From NCBI GenBank assembly GCA_020637235.1, contig JACJWG010000002.1:186001-250000 (forward strand): 64,000 nucleotides of DNA. The letters are read 5' to 3'. The notes beneath the pieces are model-generated. The model saw only the letters and a program-made list of their open reading frames with translations, was not told the origin of the DNA and ran no database searches. The translations under genes and the position numbers were made by a program. Positions 1 through 8,014 of this stretch are shown piece by piece. Each line of letters starts with the position of its first letter. Position 1 is the first letter of the stretch. Source of the stretch: Acidimicrobiaceae bacterium (lineage in GTDB: Bacteria; Actinomycetota; Acidimicrobiia; Acidimicrobiales; Ilumatobacteraceae).

Positions 1-878
1 CCGGCCGGCGCGACATCGCCGAGATCGCCGCTGCCTGCGTGCTGTCGCGTGGGCACCTGCTCATCGAGGACATCCCCGGCGTCGGCAAGACACTGCTCGC
101 GCAGTCGATCGCGGCGGCGGTCGGCGGAACGTTCCATCGCATCCAGGGAACCGTCGACCTGTTGCCCGGTGACGTGACCGGCACCCTGGTGCCCGAGGGC
201 GACGCGATGCGGCTGCGATTCCGACCCGGCCCGATCTTCGCCCACGTGGTCGTGTTCGACGAGCTCAATCGCACCAACCCGCGCACACAGGCAGCACTCC
301 TCGAAGCCGCCGAGGAGTCCACCGTCACCGTGGACGGGACGAGCCACGCCCTGCCCGACCCGTTTTTCCTGGTCGCGACCCAGAACCCGATCGACATGGC
401 CGGCACCTTCCGCCTCGGCGAGGGTGCCGTCGACCGGTTCGCCGCCGTCGTCTCGCCGGGTCGACCGGCCTTCGACGACGAGGTCGCCGTCATCGCCGGC
501 CGGCGCGGCCGCCGTCAGCTGTCCGAGATCGATCCGGTCGCCGCGCCCGAGCACCTCGTCGCGGCTCGGGCGACGATCGAGCAGGTGACGATCACCGACG
601 GCGTGTCGCGCTGGATCGTCGAGTTGCTCGACGCCACCCGCCGACACCCGCGCGTCCGGTTGGGCGCCTCCACCCGCGGCGGGCTCGCGGTGGCCGGCCT
701 GGCGCGAGCGATCGCGGTGATGCGCGGGCGGCCGTTCGTGGTGCCCGACGACGTCGCCACCGTCGTGGTGCCCGCGCTGGCGCACCGGTTGCTGCTGGTC
801 GATGGCGACGGCTCCACCGTGGCCGGTCGCGACGTGGTGGCCGAGTGCCTCCACCAGGTCCGGCCACCGACGGCATGA
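1..878 (+). CDS. MoxR-family AAA+ ATPase, 5' end outside window
   Basis: MoxR-type ATPases act as chaperones or regulators and usually sit beside DUF58 and transglutaminase-like membrane proteins, as here. The reading frame is open from base 3 with no start, so the N-terminus lies upstream. Visible residues include a Walker A (DIPGVGKT), a Walker B (VVVFDELNR) and a sensor segment (VATQNP), followed by the AAA lid. About 291 residues are visible, and the family is usually near 320, so roughly 30 residues are missing. The stop TGA at 876-878 overlaps the ATG of the next gene (ATGA), which implies translational coupling. The family call is secure; the cellular target is unknown. Confidence 0.93.
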   Translation, partial: GRRDIAEIAAACVLSRGHLLIEDIPGVGKTLLAQSIAAAVGGTFHRIQGTVDLLPGDVTGTLVPEGDAMRLRFRPGPIFAHVVVFDELNRTNPRTQAALLEAAEESTVTVDGTSHALPDPFFLVATQNPIDMAGTFRLGEGAVDRFAAVVSPGRPAFDDEVAVIAGRRGRRQLSEIDPVAAPEHLVAARATIEQVTITDGVSRWIVELLDATRRHPRVRLGASTRGGLAVAGLARAIAVMRGRPFVVPDDVATVVVPALAHRLLLVDGDGSTVAGRDVVAECLHQVRPPTA

Positions 879-3800
879 CCGCCGCGCCCGCCGACGACGG
901 TGTCCAGCCGGCCCGACGTCTGCGCTCGCGTCCGGCCGTCCCACGTGGACTCGCGTCCGGGAGTGGCTACCTCGTCTTCGCCTGGGTGGCGACGCTGGGG
1001 ATGGCACGGCTCACCGGTGCGGTGCCGGTGCTCATCCTGCTCGGCGCCGGCGCCGTCGGTGCCCTGGGCGCACTGCTCACCGGTTGGGGGCGGCTGGCGC
1101 CGATCAGCACGGCGACGGTCGAGCTGCGCCCGAGCGCCGGGGCCCGTGGTGTCACCACGGCGGGCGACCCCTTCGACGTCGGCGTCCGGCTCGAACCCGC
1201 CGGGGCGCTCGGCGGCCGCCCCGTGCACGTCGTGCTGCGGCACCGCGGCGAGGCGATCGCCACGGGCTGGACGCACGAGGGCGAAATGCGAGCCGCCGGC
1301 ACGGTCTCCCGACGCGGGGTCGTCGACCGGCTGGAGGTGATCGTGTCGTCCGCGGGTGCCGCGGGTCTCGTGTGGTGGCGACGGACCCTGGACGTCGTGG
1401 TGGATCCCCTGGTGATCGCGCCGCGCCCCACCGGCCCGGGAGCCACCGTGGAGATCGCCACCGAGGCCGGCGGCGGCACCGATCCGCACGTGCTCGGCCG
1501 GTCGTCGACCGACGGTGAGCTCGACGGCGTCCGGCGTTGGCGCGAGGGCGATGCCGACCACGCGGTGCACTGGCCCACCTCGTTGCGCACCGGTGCCCTC
1601 AGCGTCTTCGACCACCGTCGGTGCGCCGAGCAGCGCTGGGTGGTGAGAGCAGCCCTGGGCGCCGACGGCACGCCCGACGCCGAGGCAGAGGCCGGGCGGG
1701 TGCGGTGGGCGCTCGACGACGGCCATCGTCGCGGGGCGATCGTCGCCGCAGCCGTGGGCGACGCACGGCCGACGGTGCTGGCCGACAGCGCGGCGATCGC
1801 CCGGTGGACGGCCACGTGTCTCGACGATCCGCCGCGTGCGGCACCGAGACCGTGGTGGCGGCGCGACGTGCAGCGCGTCGACGCCGAACCCGACGCCACG
1901 CTGACGACGGCTGCCCGCTGGTGGATCGCCGCCGCATCGGTCGTGTCGTTGTCGATGCTCGCGAGTGCACTGCACGCCTCGCGCGTCGTCGGTGCCGCGC
2001 TCGCCGGGGGCGCGATCGTGACCGCCATTCTGACCACCCGCGGCGGCACCGCACGATGGGTCAAACTCGCGGTCCAGGGCGTCGTCGGTGCCTTCACCAT
2101 GGCCGGGATGGGTGCCATCGCCGTGTCGGCCACCCGCGCCGACGACCTGCTCGCGCTCGTGAGCGGGCCGCTCCCCCACGTGTTGATGCTGCTCGTGGTG
2201 CTGCACGGATTCGAGTGCGTCGACCGGCGTGCCGGACGCGCGTCGCTGTCGTTCGGTGCGGTGGTCACGGTGTACGCGGCCGGTCAGCGGATCGACCCGG
2301 CGTTACCCGTGTGGCTCGTCGTGTGGGCGGTGCCGTGGATCGCCGCCCTGCGCGCCGTCGGAGGATCGGCGTCGGCGCCCGGTCGAGCGGGCGGTGCCAC
2401 GACCTCGCGTCGTGCGCAGGCGACGATCCGGCGGGCTGCACGTGCGGGCGGCGCCCTCGCCGTCGGCGCGACGGCGACCGTGGGTCTGCTGTCGGTCGTC
2501 CCGATCCCGGACGGTCCGGCGCGACTCGGGCTGCCGTCGGCGCTGACCACGGTGCGATACGCCGACAGCCCGGGAGCGATCGTCGACGCCAACGGTGACG
2601 CCACTACCGGCTCGGGCTCGCGCGACGACTCGGCTCGCACCGGCAGTGTGGGCGGCTACCCGGGCTTCGACCACTCGCTCGACACCTCGATGCGCGGCTC
2701 GCTCGGTGACGAGGTGGTGATGCGGGTGCGCGCGCCCGAGCCCGACTTCTGGCGTGGTCAGACCTTCGCCACCTTCGACGGACGGCGCTGGACGGTGCTC
2801 GACGATCCCGGCACGTTGCGGTACGGCCCGGACATCGTGGTGGACCCCGCCTTCGGCGATGTCGAACGGTCGCCGCTCGTGCCGATGGAGGAGTTCCTGC
2901 AGACGTTCTACGTCGAGGTCGATCAGCCGAACGTCGTGTTCGCCGCCTCACGGCCCGAACGGCTGATCGTCGAGGCCGACGTGTTCACCCGAGCCGATGG
3001 CGCGTTGCGCACCGACGTCACCCTCACGGCCGGCGCCGTCTACACCGTCGTGTCGCGACGAGCGCTCGTCACCGACGTCGCGCTGGCGCGGCAGGGCCAC
3101 CTGTCCGACCGGCTCACGGACGAGGGTCGACGGGCATTCGAGCCGTACCTGCAGATCCCGTCGACCACGACGACACGGACGACATCGCTCGCAGCCTCGC
3201 TCGCGGTCGACGCCACGTCGACCTACGACCTCGTCCGCAGGCTCGAGCAATGGATCGGCGCCAACGTGCGGTACGACCTCGACGCGCCCGTACCACCCGC
3301 CGGCGTCGACGCGGTCGACGATCTGCTCTTCGGTTCGCAACTCGGCTTCTGCGAGCAGATCGCGACCGCGCTCGCGATCATGCTGCGCTCACAAGGTGTG
3401 CCTGCCCGCCTGGCCACCGGGTACGTCCCGGGCGAACGCGACCGCCTCACCGGTGTGTGGGAGGTGCGCGCGAGCGACGCCCATGCGTGGGTGGAGGTGT
3501 GGTTCCCCGAGACCGGTTGGCAGGCGTTCGATCCGACGGCGTCGGTCCCCCTGGCCGGCGACCAGGAGCGCAGCACCGTCGGTGCCGACGTGGTGGCGTC
3601 GGTGACCTCATGGGCCGACGGCCTCCTCGAGTCGCACGGTCGTGCGATCGCGACCGGCACCCTCGCGGCGACGGCGGCGACGGGCCTGATCGCGGGCGCG
3701 GTGTCGGTTCGTCGTCGCGTCCTCCATCGGCGTCGCCGTGGCCGCTGGGGCCTGCTGCAGGACCGCTGGGCGGCGGCGGCACGGCGGCGGGGGCTCGACG

Positions 3801-4006
3801 ACGGGTGCACGAATCCCGAGCTCGCACGCCGCTGGGCGACGCTCGACCCGCTGCGCGGACCGGTCGCTCGAGCGCTCGCCGATCGTCTCGACCGGACCGC
3901 GTTCGGCCCGCCTCCCGGGGCCGACGTCCCCGGCGTCGACGACGAGGCGTTCCGGCTGGCGGTCGCGATGCTCGACGAACTCGAACGGACGCCGAGCACC
4001 CGCTGA
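875..4006 (+). CDS. DUF58 - TgpA-like transglutaminase fusion membrane protein
   Basis: The start is placed at ATG 875, overlapping the moxR stop, rather than GTG 845; this gives 1043 aa. The first ~340 residues resemble DUF58: two N-terminal membrane segments, then a segment near residue 200-240 with GTDPHVLG and RRWREGDADHAVHW. Residues ~345-510 contain several membrane helices. A transglutaminase core follows with the expected triad: Cys ~826 (GFCEQ), His ~870 (DAHAWVEVW) and Asp ~886 (FDPTA). One more membrane helix (~927-946) precedes a DUF4129-like cytoplasmic tail. In most genomes DUF58 and TgpA are separate consecutive genes after moxR; here they form one polypeptide. The substrate is unknown; an envelope role is inferred. 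Confidence 0.88.
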   Translation: MTAAPADDGVQPARRLRSRPAVPRGLASGSGYLVFAWVATLGMARLTGAVPVLILLGAGAVGALGALLTGWGRLAPISTATVELRPSAGARGVTTAGDPFDVGVRLEPAGALGGRPVHVVLRHRGEAIATGWTHEGEMRAAGTVSRRGVVDRLEVIVSSAGAAGLVWWRRTLDVVVDPLVIAPRPTGPGATVEIATEAGGGTDPHVLGRSSTDGELDGVRRWREGDADHAVHWPTSLRTGALSVFDHRRCAEQRWVVRAALGADGTPDAEAEAGRVRWALDDGHRRGAIVAAAVGDARPTVLADSAAIARWTATCLDDPPRAAPRPWWRRDVQRVDAEPDATLTTAARWWIAAASVVSLSMLASALHASRVVGAALAGGAIVTAILTTRGGTARWVKLAVQGVVGAFTMAGMGAIAVSATRADDLLALVSGPLPHVLMLLVVLHGFECVDRRAGRASLSFGAVVTVYAAGQRIDPALPVWLVVWAVPWIAALRAVGGSASAPGRAGGATTSRRAQATIRRAARAGGALAVGATATVGLLSVVPIPDGPARLGLPSALTTVRYADSPGAIVDANGDATTGSGSRDDSARTGSVGGYPGFDHSLDTSMRGSLGDEVVMRVRAPEPDFWRGQTFATFDGRRWTVLDDPGTLRYGPDIVVDPAFGDVERSPLVPMEEFLQTFYVEVDQPNVVFAASRPERLIVEADVFTRADGALRTDVTLTAGAVYTVVSRRALVTDVALARQGHLSDRLTDEGRRAFEPYLQIPSTTTTRTTSLAASLAVDATSTYDLVRRLEQWIGANVRYDLDAPVPPAGVDAVDDLLFGSQLGFCEQIATALAIMLRSQGVPARLATGYVPGERDRLTGVWEVRASDAHAWVEVWFPETGWQAFDPTASVPLAGDQERSTVGADVVASVTSWADGLLESHGRAIATGTLAATAATGLIAGAVSVRRRVLHRRRRGRWGLLQDRWAAAARRRGLDDGCTNPELARRWATLDPLRGPVARALADRLDRTAFGPPPGADVPGVDDEAFRLAVAMLDELERTPSTR

Positions 4007-4034
4007 CGTCGCCGGCGGCCTCCGCCCGGCCGGC

Positions 4035-4640
4035 TCAGGCCGAGAGGTCGCGACGACCCTCGAGCGCCCGACCGAGCGTGAGCTCATCGGCGTACTCCAG
4101 ATCGCCGCCGACGGGCAGACCGCTCGCGATGCGCGTGATCCGGACACCGAAGGGCTGCAGCATCCGCGCGAGGTACATCGCCGTCACCTCACCCTCGGTA
4201 TTGGGGTTGGTGCACAAGATGACCTCGGTGATCCCCTCGGGCTCGATCCGGGCGAACAGCTCCTTCACCTTCAACTGCTCGGGCCCGATGCCCTCGAGCG
4301 GACTCATCGCGCCGAGCAGGACGTGGTACCTGCCACGGAACTCGCCCGTGCGTTCGATCGCGACGATGTCGCGGGCCTCCTCGACCACACACACGGTGGT
4401 CGGGTCGCGCCGCTCGTCGGCGCAGATCGGGCACAGCTCGTCGTCGGCGATGTTCCAGCACCTCGCGCAGAATCGCACCTTCGCCTTGGCCTCGGTGAGC
4501 GCGTGTGCCAGCCGGGCGACGTCGTCGGCCGGCACCTTCAACAGGTGGAACGCGATCCGTTGCGCACTCTTCGGCCCGATGCCGGGCAAGCGCCCGAGCT
4601 CGTCGATCAGCACCTGCACCGGTGTGGTGTACGCGGCCAT
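4035..4640 (-). CDS. recR: Recombination mediator protein RecR
   Basis: RecR works with RecF and RecO to load RecA on gapped DNA. The 201-aa product has the normal length. It begins with a helix-hairpin-helix (LPGIGPKSAQR), followed by a Cys4 zinc finger (CARCWNIADDELCPIC) and a Toprim domain (CVVEEARDI, then ILCTNPNTEGE). The ATG at 4640 was chosen because the protein then starts at the usual position; the same frame stays open far upstream, but that extension does not look like protein. It lies 34 bp downstream of the dnaX tail. The usual dnaX-ybaB-recR order is present without ybaB. Confidence 0.95.
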   Translation of the reverse strand: MAAYTTPVQVLIDELGRLPGIGPKSAQRIAFHLLKVPADDVARLAHALTEAKAKVRFCARCWNIADDELCPICADERRDPTTVCVVEEARDIVAIERTGEFRGRYHVLLGAMSPLEGIGPEQLKVKELFARIEPEGITEVILCTNPNTEGEVTAMYLARMLQPFGVRITRIASGLPVGGDLEYADELTLGRALEGRRDLSA

Positions 4641-4674
4641 CGCCCAGCTCCCGTCGTCCGTCCGTGCTCGTGCG

Positions 4675-5106
4675 TCAGAGCCGCTCGTCGAGCAACTCGG
4701 ATCCGGGGAAGGCCTGGGCCAGCCGGTCGATCGGCGACACCACCGATGCCGGTGGGGCGTCGACGAGGTCGTGCAGATCGATGTCCTCGTCGGCGGGCGG
4801 TGGTGCAGCCGGCCGCAAGGGCACCACCGGCGCCGTGTGATCGCCTGCGTCGTGGTGATCGTCCGGGTGGCCCCGACCCAGGTCGTGGTCGTGGTCGTCG
4901 GGGCGTGGCGACGCATCGGTGACGACGACGATCGGCACCGGTGCGCCGACGAGGCCCGCGGCGACGCGCTCGACGTCGGCGCGGTGCTGCTCGCACTTGG
5001 CCCGGTGTGCGTCGTTCGGCGCACCGAGGGTGAGTGCGCCGTCGCGGACGCCGAGCACGCGCGGCACCGAGTAGATGGCCCGGACCAGCGGTTTGAGCGC
5101 GGGCAC
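4675..5106 (-). CDS. Detached tau-type C-terminal domain of DnaX
   Basis: This segment lies in the same frame as dnaX but beyond its TAG stop; the frame is open from 5292 down to the TGA at 4675. From about 5135 it reads as the conserved C-terminal domain of actinobacterial DnaX (WSGEIVPALKPLVRAIYS, then GALTLGAPNDAHRAKCEQH), followed by an acidic, His- and Pro-rich tail ending LLDERL. Codons show strong third-position GC, so it looks protein-coding and maintained. GTG 5106 is the only obvious in-frame start and would remove the first part of the domain. Options are production as tau by recoding at the TAG, a sequence error, or a decaying fragment. See the finding on dnaX. Confidence 0.6.
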   Translation of the reverse strand: MPALKPLVRAIYSVPRVLGVRDGALTLGAPNDAHRAKCEQHRADVERVAAGLVGAPVPIVVVTDASPRPDDHDHDLGRGHPDDHHDAGDHTAPVVPLRPAAPPPADEDIDLHDLVDAPPASVVSPIDRLAQAFPGSELLDERL

Positions 5107-5159
5107 GATCTCGCCGGACCAGCGTGCGGCGGCCTGCGTCGGCGCGTCGCCGCCACTCG

Positions 5160-5189
5160 CCGGTGCCGGTGCCGGTGCCGGTGCCGGTG
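5160..5189. repeat. CCGGTG hexanucleotide tandem repeat in the dnaX linker
   Basis: Five consecutive copies of a 6-bp unit. On the minus strand they encode Pro-Ala repeats in the linker between the DnaX stop codon and the tau-like domain. Unit changes would preserve reading frame. Confidence 0.85.
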
Positions 5190-5292
5190 ATGCGGCCGGG
5201 TCGGCGGTTCGCGGCGCCGGCGCGGCCGGGCGCCGGGCGCAGGTGCAGCTGACGGCGAATCGGCTGCCGCAGGCCAGTCGAGCGTCACGGGG

Positions 5293-6591
5293 CTAACGCC
5301 GCACCCGCGGGCTCGCCGGGCTCGCCACGACCGGTGCCGGTGGCGGCGAGTCGGGTGTGCGCGCCGGCGTCGTGACGGTCGGCCGCGGTGCGGCGCCGGT
5401 GGCGTCGCGACGGGCGCGAGCCCCGAGCGGCACGCGCCCGGTCGCGGGATCGACGGGCGTGACCGCCGGTGCCGACGGCTTGGCGACGCCCTCGGCGAGC
5501 GCTCGTTCGAGTCGGTCGATCCGATCCATCAACGCGCCCACGTCGTGCGAGACGGCCTGATGGGTGAGCTGGACGAGTGCGACCTCGAGCAACAGGCGTG
5601 GGTCGGGGGCGTGGCGCATCTCGACCAGGATCTCCCCGAGCCGTTCCATCGCCTTCACCACCTTGGCGGCGCCGAGCCGGCTCGCCTGCTCGGCGACGAC
5701 GCCGGCGCGACTGTCCGGCAACGCCACCAACTCGGGAGCCATCAGCGACAGGAAGCAGTCGCGCAGGTAGCGCACGACGTCCTCGGTGAGCGCCCGGGCG
5801 TCGCGTCCTTGTTGCACCGCGTGCGCGACCGCGGTGAGTGCACGACCCGGATCGAACTCGATCAACGACTCGACGAACTCGCCGTACGGCACGACGTCGA
5901 GGTCGTCGCCGCCCGTGGTGGCCACCAGTTCGAGCGCGCTCAACGTGTCGCGCGCCGAGCCGCCGCCCTGTTCGAGCGCGGCCATGATCGCGGCCTCGCT
6001 CACCTGCAGACCGGCGTCCTCGGCCACCCAGCGGATGTGCTGCTCGAGCTCGTCCATCGGCAGCAGGTGGAACCGCAGGTGCTGGGTGCGGCTGCGGATG
6101 GTGTCGCTCACCTTCTGCGGATCGGTGGTGGCGAGCACGAACACGACGTGGGGCGGCGGCTCCTCCAGCGTCTTCAGCAGGGCGGCCTCGGCCGCCTTCG
6201 AGAGCATGTGGACCTCGTCGAGGATGTACACCTTGTGCCGGCCGGGGGTGCCGAGTGACGCCTTCTCGATGAGGTCGCGCATCGCGTCGACGCCGTTGTT
6301 GCTGGCGGCATCGAGTTCGTGCACGTCGTAGCTGGTGCCCCGCTCGACCGCGAGGCACGAGTCGCACTCGCAGCACGGCTCGCCGTCGACGGGCCGCTCG
6401 CAGTTGAGCACCTTGGCCAAGATGCGCGCCGAGGTGGTCTTGCCGGTGCCGCGGGGACCGGAGAACAGGTACGCCTGGCCCTCACGGTGGTGGATGACGG
6501 CGTTGCGCAACGCCCGCACGATGTGCTCCTGGCCGCGCACCTCGCCGAACCGGCGAGGTCGGTACCGACGGTAGAGCGCTTGGGTGGCCAT
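5293..6591 (-). CDS. dnaX: DNA polymerase III subunit gamma/tau (gamma-sized product)
   Basis: This is the clamp-loader ATPase. The start ATG 6591 gives MATQALYRRYRPRRF, the typical DnaX N-terminus. Walker A (SGPRGTGKTTSAR), a Cys4 zinc module (CERPVDGEPCCECDSC), Walker B with DEVH, and the SRC-like arginine-finger region (IRSRTQHLRF) are all visible. Domain III and a Pro/Ala-rich linker follow. Translation ends at a TAG (5293-5295) after 432 codons, which matches the size of E. coli gamma (431 aa). The tau tail continues in frame afterwards; read-through would give about 638 aa, near the size of E. coli tau. TAGGCT lies 7 nt upstream of the ATG with no Shine-Dalgarno, suggesting a leaderless transcript. 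Confidence 0.94.
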   Translation of the reverse strand: MATQALYRRYRPRRFGEVRGQEHIVRALRNAVIHHREGQAYLFSGPRGTGKTTSARILAKVLNCERPVDGEPCCECDSCLAVERGTSYDVHELDAASNNGVDAMRDLIEKASLGTPGRHKVYILDEVHMLSKAAEAALLKTLEEPPPHVVFVLATTDPQKVSDTIRSRTQHLRFHLLPMDELEQHIRWVAEDAGLQVSEAAIMAALEQGGGSARDTLSALELVATTGGDDLDVVPYGEFVESLIEFDPGRALTAVAHAVQQGRDARALTEDVVRYLRDCFLSLMAPELVALPDSRAGVVAEQASRLGAAKVVKAMERLGEILVEMRHAPDPRLLLEVALVQLTHQAVSHDVGALMDRIDRLERALAEGVAKPSAPAVTPVDPATGRVPLGARARRDATGAAPRPTVTTPARTPDSPPPAPVVASPASPRVRR

Positions 6592-6598
6592 CGGGGGG

Positions 6599-6604
6599 AG
6601 CCTA
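6599..6604 (-). promoter_or_regulatory. -10-like TAGGCT of dnaX
   Basis: Reads TAGGCT on the minus strand, 7 nt before ATG 6591. This is the same geometry as other candidate leaderless starts in the window. Confidence 0.5.
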
Positions 6605-6844
6605 CCGAACCCCTGCGCGCCGCCTCCTCCGGCCGCGGCGCGGCGGCACGCTGTAACCGACGACCCGCGCCGGTCGTCTGGACGGGCGACACACGCCACC
6701 CGTTCCCTGGCCGGCCCGCCGCCGGACCCGGCCGGGTGATCCGGACACCCGCGACACGTGACGACTCAAGTCGGCCACCCTCGGTGACGATGACCACTCG
6801 CGGTCGCCGGCCGACCGGTGACCGTCGACGCCACGTGCGCGTCC

Positions 6845-6850
6845 TACGAT
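6845..6850 (+). promoter_or_regulatory. -10-like TACGAT of lipoprotein gene
   Basis: TACGAT lies 28 nt before ATG 6879. A GGGAGG ribosome site sits between them, so this gene would have a short leader rather than being leaderless. Confidence 0.4.
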
Positions 6851-6878
6851 CGCAGCACACACTCCTGGGAGGACACCG

Positions 6879-7937
6879 ATGCGCACCCGTTCGATCTCGG
6901 CCCTGATGGCCGCCACCGCGCTGGCGCTCGCAGCGTGCGGCGGCGACGACGGCGGGCGTGCGCTGTCGGAGGACGACCTCATCGACGAGCTCACGGACAT
7001 CTGCGAGGACGCGCAACGCGATCTGCAGCGCCTCGACGACCCGACCGAGGACAACTACGACGACGTCGGTGCCGACGCAGCCGAGGTGTACGGCGACGTG
7101 CTCGAGCAGCTCCGCGAGCTCACCCCGCCGGAGGACCTGGCACGCGACTACGGCGACTTCGTCGACAACATCGCCGATCAGCTCGAGCAGGCCGAGGCCC
7201 TCGCCGACGCGCGCGACTTCGGCGATGCGGAGGACGCCCTCGACGAGATCGCCGATCTCGCCACCGACCAGTCCGAGCTCGCCCAGGACCTCGACGTCGA
7301 GGCCTGCGACCCCTTCGGCGGGGGCGACGAGCCCGACGACCCGGCGACGACGACGACCGAGGTGGTCGCCGCGCCGACGACCACCGTGGCCGCCACGCTG
7401 CCGCCCACGACCGCGCCGCCGCTCACCCTGCCGGTCACCGTGCCCCCCACGGCCCCGCCGGCGACGGCTCCGCCCGCCACGGTGGCACCGGTGCCGGCCG
7501 GCGATGCCTGGACGGTGGTCGACCTCACGACCATCTTCCTCGCACCGAACGGCTTCTTCCTGCAGTCGACCAACCCGTCGGACGGCACCCTCGATCTCAT
7601 CCGCAGCCTGCCGGAGCTGAACGAGCAGCTGCTCGAGTTCGGTGTGGCCACCCTGGTCGACGCGTCCGACAACACCGAGATCGCCGACATCTGGGTGGGC
7701 GTGTCCCGCACCGACGCGATGCCGGGCGACTGGAAGGACCTCGACTGCCCCGACGGCGGGCAGCTGCGCACCTCGGCCAACGGCATCCCCGGCATCGTGT
7801 GCTTCGGCGCCGTCGACTCGCCGACCTGGGAGATCTTCACCGCCACCGTCGGCGACGTCGGCATCTCGATCTACACCCTCGTGCCCGACGTGCCCGGCGA
7901 CCTCGTCGCCGATGCGTTCCTGGCCGCCAACCCCTGA
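6879..7937 (+). CDS. Secreted lipoprotein of unknown function
   Basis: The 352-aa product begins with a lipoprotein signal peptide with lipobox LAAC (Cys20). An acidic, probably helical domain (~30-145) follows, rich in Asp/Glu and Leu. Then comes a Thr/Pro/Ala-rich linker (~150-207), typical of actinobacterial cell-wall-spanning spacers, and a C-terminal globular domain (~208-352) with two Cys. A GGGAGG ribosome site sits 7 nt before the ATG. No family recognised. It is likely anchored outside the membrane with the C-terminal domain displayed. Monocistronic by spacing. Confidence 0.85.
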   Translation: MRTRSISALMAATALALAACGGDDGGRALSEDDLIDELTDICEDAQRDLQRLDDPTEDNYDDVGADAAEVYGDVLEQLRELTPPEDLARDYGDFVDNIADQLEQAEALADARDFGDAEDALDEIADLATDQSELAQDLDVEACDPFGGGDEPDDPATTTTEVVAAPTTTVAATLPPTTAPPLTLPVTVPPTAPPATAPPATVAPVPAGDAWTVVDLTTIFLAPNGFFLQSTNPSDGTLDLIRSLPELNEQLLEFGVATLVDASDNTEIADIWVGVSRTDAMPGDWKDLDCPDGGQLRTSANGIPGIVCFGAVDSPTWEIFTATVGDVGISIYTLVPDVPGDLVADAFLAANP

Positions 7938-8014
7938 GCCGCCCGACGAACCACCACGTTGCGGGGTGAGACCCGCGCGACCTGCGGTGTCGGAGTAGCG
8001 TTCCTCGGGCCGCC

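Larger units (their letters stand above)
6592..6878. other. Divergent intergenic region between dnaX and lipoprotein gene
   Basis: 287 bp carrying the dnaX promoter element at one end and a -10-like TACGAT (6845-6850) at the other. I looked for the SRP RNA and tRNA genes that often lie near dnaX in other bacteria and found no matching signature on either strand. Confidence 0.5.

Noticed and set aside
845..874. Upstream GTG 845 as start of the DUF58 fusion
   Set aside because: It would overlap moxR by 34 nt and add only PPPGPATDG; ATG 875 gives the ATGA overlap seen repeatedly in this window.
4035..5288. A continuous frame that would fuse a +1-shifted dnaX product to RecR
   Set aside because: A RF2-like +1 shift at CGT TAG C would enter this frame, but after ~25 residues it becomes His/Arg-rich nonsense while the tau domain lies in the original frame. 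RecR has its own start.
6592..6878. Possible SRP RNA or tRNA gene beside dnaX
   Set aside because: No GGAAGCAGC-type SRP tetraloop region and no tRNA T-loop signature on either strand.
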